Positions 63,905-64,000 of a stretch of DNA of 64,000 nucleotides are shown here, one piece after another. Where the stretch lies: positions 31,455 to 95,454 of the forward strand of contig CANBVJ010000005.1 of NCBI GenBank assembly GCA_947372865.1, read 5' to 3'. The notes under the pieces are model-generated. The model had not been told where the DNA came from and did not search any database. It worked only from the letters and a program-made list of their open reading frames with translations. Positions within the stretch are counted from its first letter, which is position 1; each line of letters opens with the position of its first letter. The translations under genes and the position numbers were made by a program. The stretch is from Comamonadaceae bacterium (lineage in GTDB: Bacteria > Pseudomonadota > Gammaproteobacteria > Burkholderiales > Burkholderiaceae_C).

Positions 63905-64000
63905 ATGAAAAAATTGGTCGCCCTTGTGGCTGCACTGTCCGCAGTTTTCGCCTACGCCGACAACTACCCGTCTAAAACCATTTCCTTGGTGGTGCCCTTC
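63905..64000 (+). CDS. Bug-family tripartite tricarboxylate transporter substrate-binding protein, N-terminal fragment (runs off window)
   Basis: MKKLVALVAALSAVFAYADNYPSKTISLVVPF; signal peptide then YPSKTISLVVPF typical of Bug proteins. Confidence 0.75.
   Translation, partial: MKKLVALVAALSAVFAYADNYPSKTISLVVPF

Noticed and set aside
62517-63935. 472-aa minus-strand ORF
   Set aside because: Antisense to the PaaK-like ligase; no recognisable motifs.

Overview
The window looks like ordinary chromosomal backbone of a high-GC betaproteobacterium, most likely Comamonadaceae (inferred from gene content and recalled repeat style). From left to right it holds: a type I secretion ABC/HlyD pair; a P2C-reductase-like gene; malate synthase G; a CaiB-like CoA-transferase with a LysR gene; proC; a glycerol locus (glpK and glpR, divergent from a six-gene ABC transporter with a DUF2160-like membrane protein, then glpD); a complete spc+alpha ribosomal protein block (rplN to rplQ) followed by tRNA-fMet; two molybdopterin oxidoreductases; an M20 amidohydrolase; coaX; a fused isobutyryl-CoA mutase (IcmF); AlkB; an alpha/beta hydrolase; an RND efflux operon; dbpA; an FKBP; ald; htpG; an RluF-like pseudouridine synthase; a Crp/Fnr regulator; and an acyl-CoA ligase / LivGHM-SBP-LivF / PaaK-like ligase cluster. 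I found no CRISPR array, prophage, transposase or obvious defence island. The most interesting signals are: (1) the glycerol-type ABC importer has two different ATPases whose defects (H-loop His to Thr in one, LSGGQ to LAADA in the other) fall in the same predicted composite ATP site; (2) the PaaK-like ligase has a non-canonical adenylation P-loop; (3) a 28-bp palindrome precedes icmF; (4) phased CGAAY repeats lie in the glpR/transporter intergenic region; (5) hairpins occupy the gaps of the alpha operon, including one just upstream of rpsD; (6) the detached spc operon has a palindrome inside its putative promoter. No wholly new system can be claimed from sequence alone.
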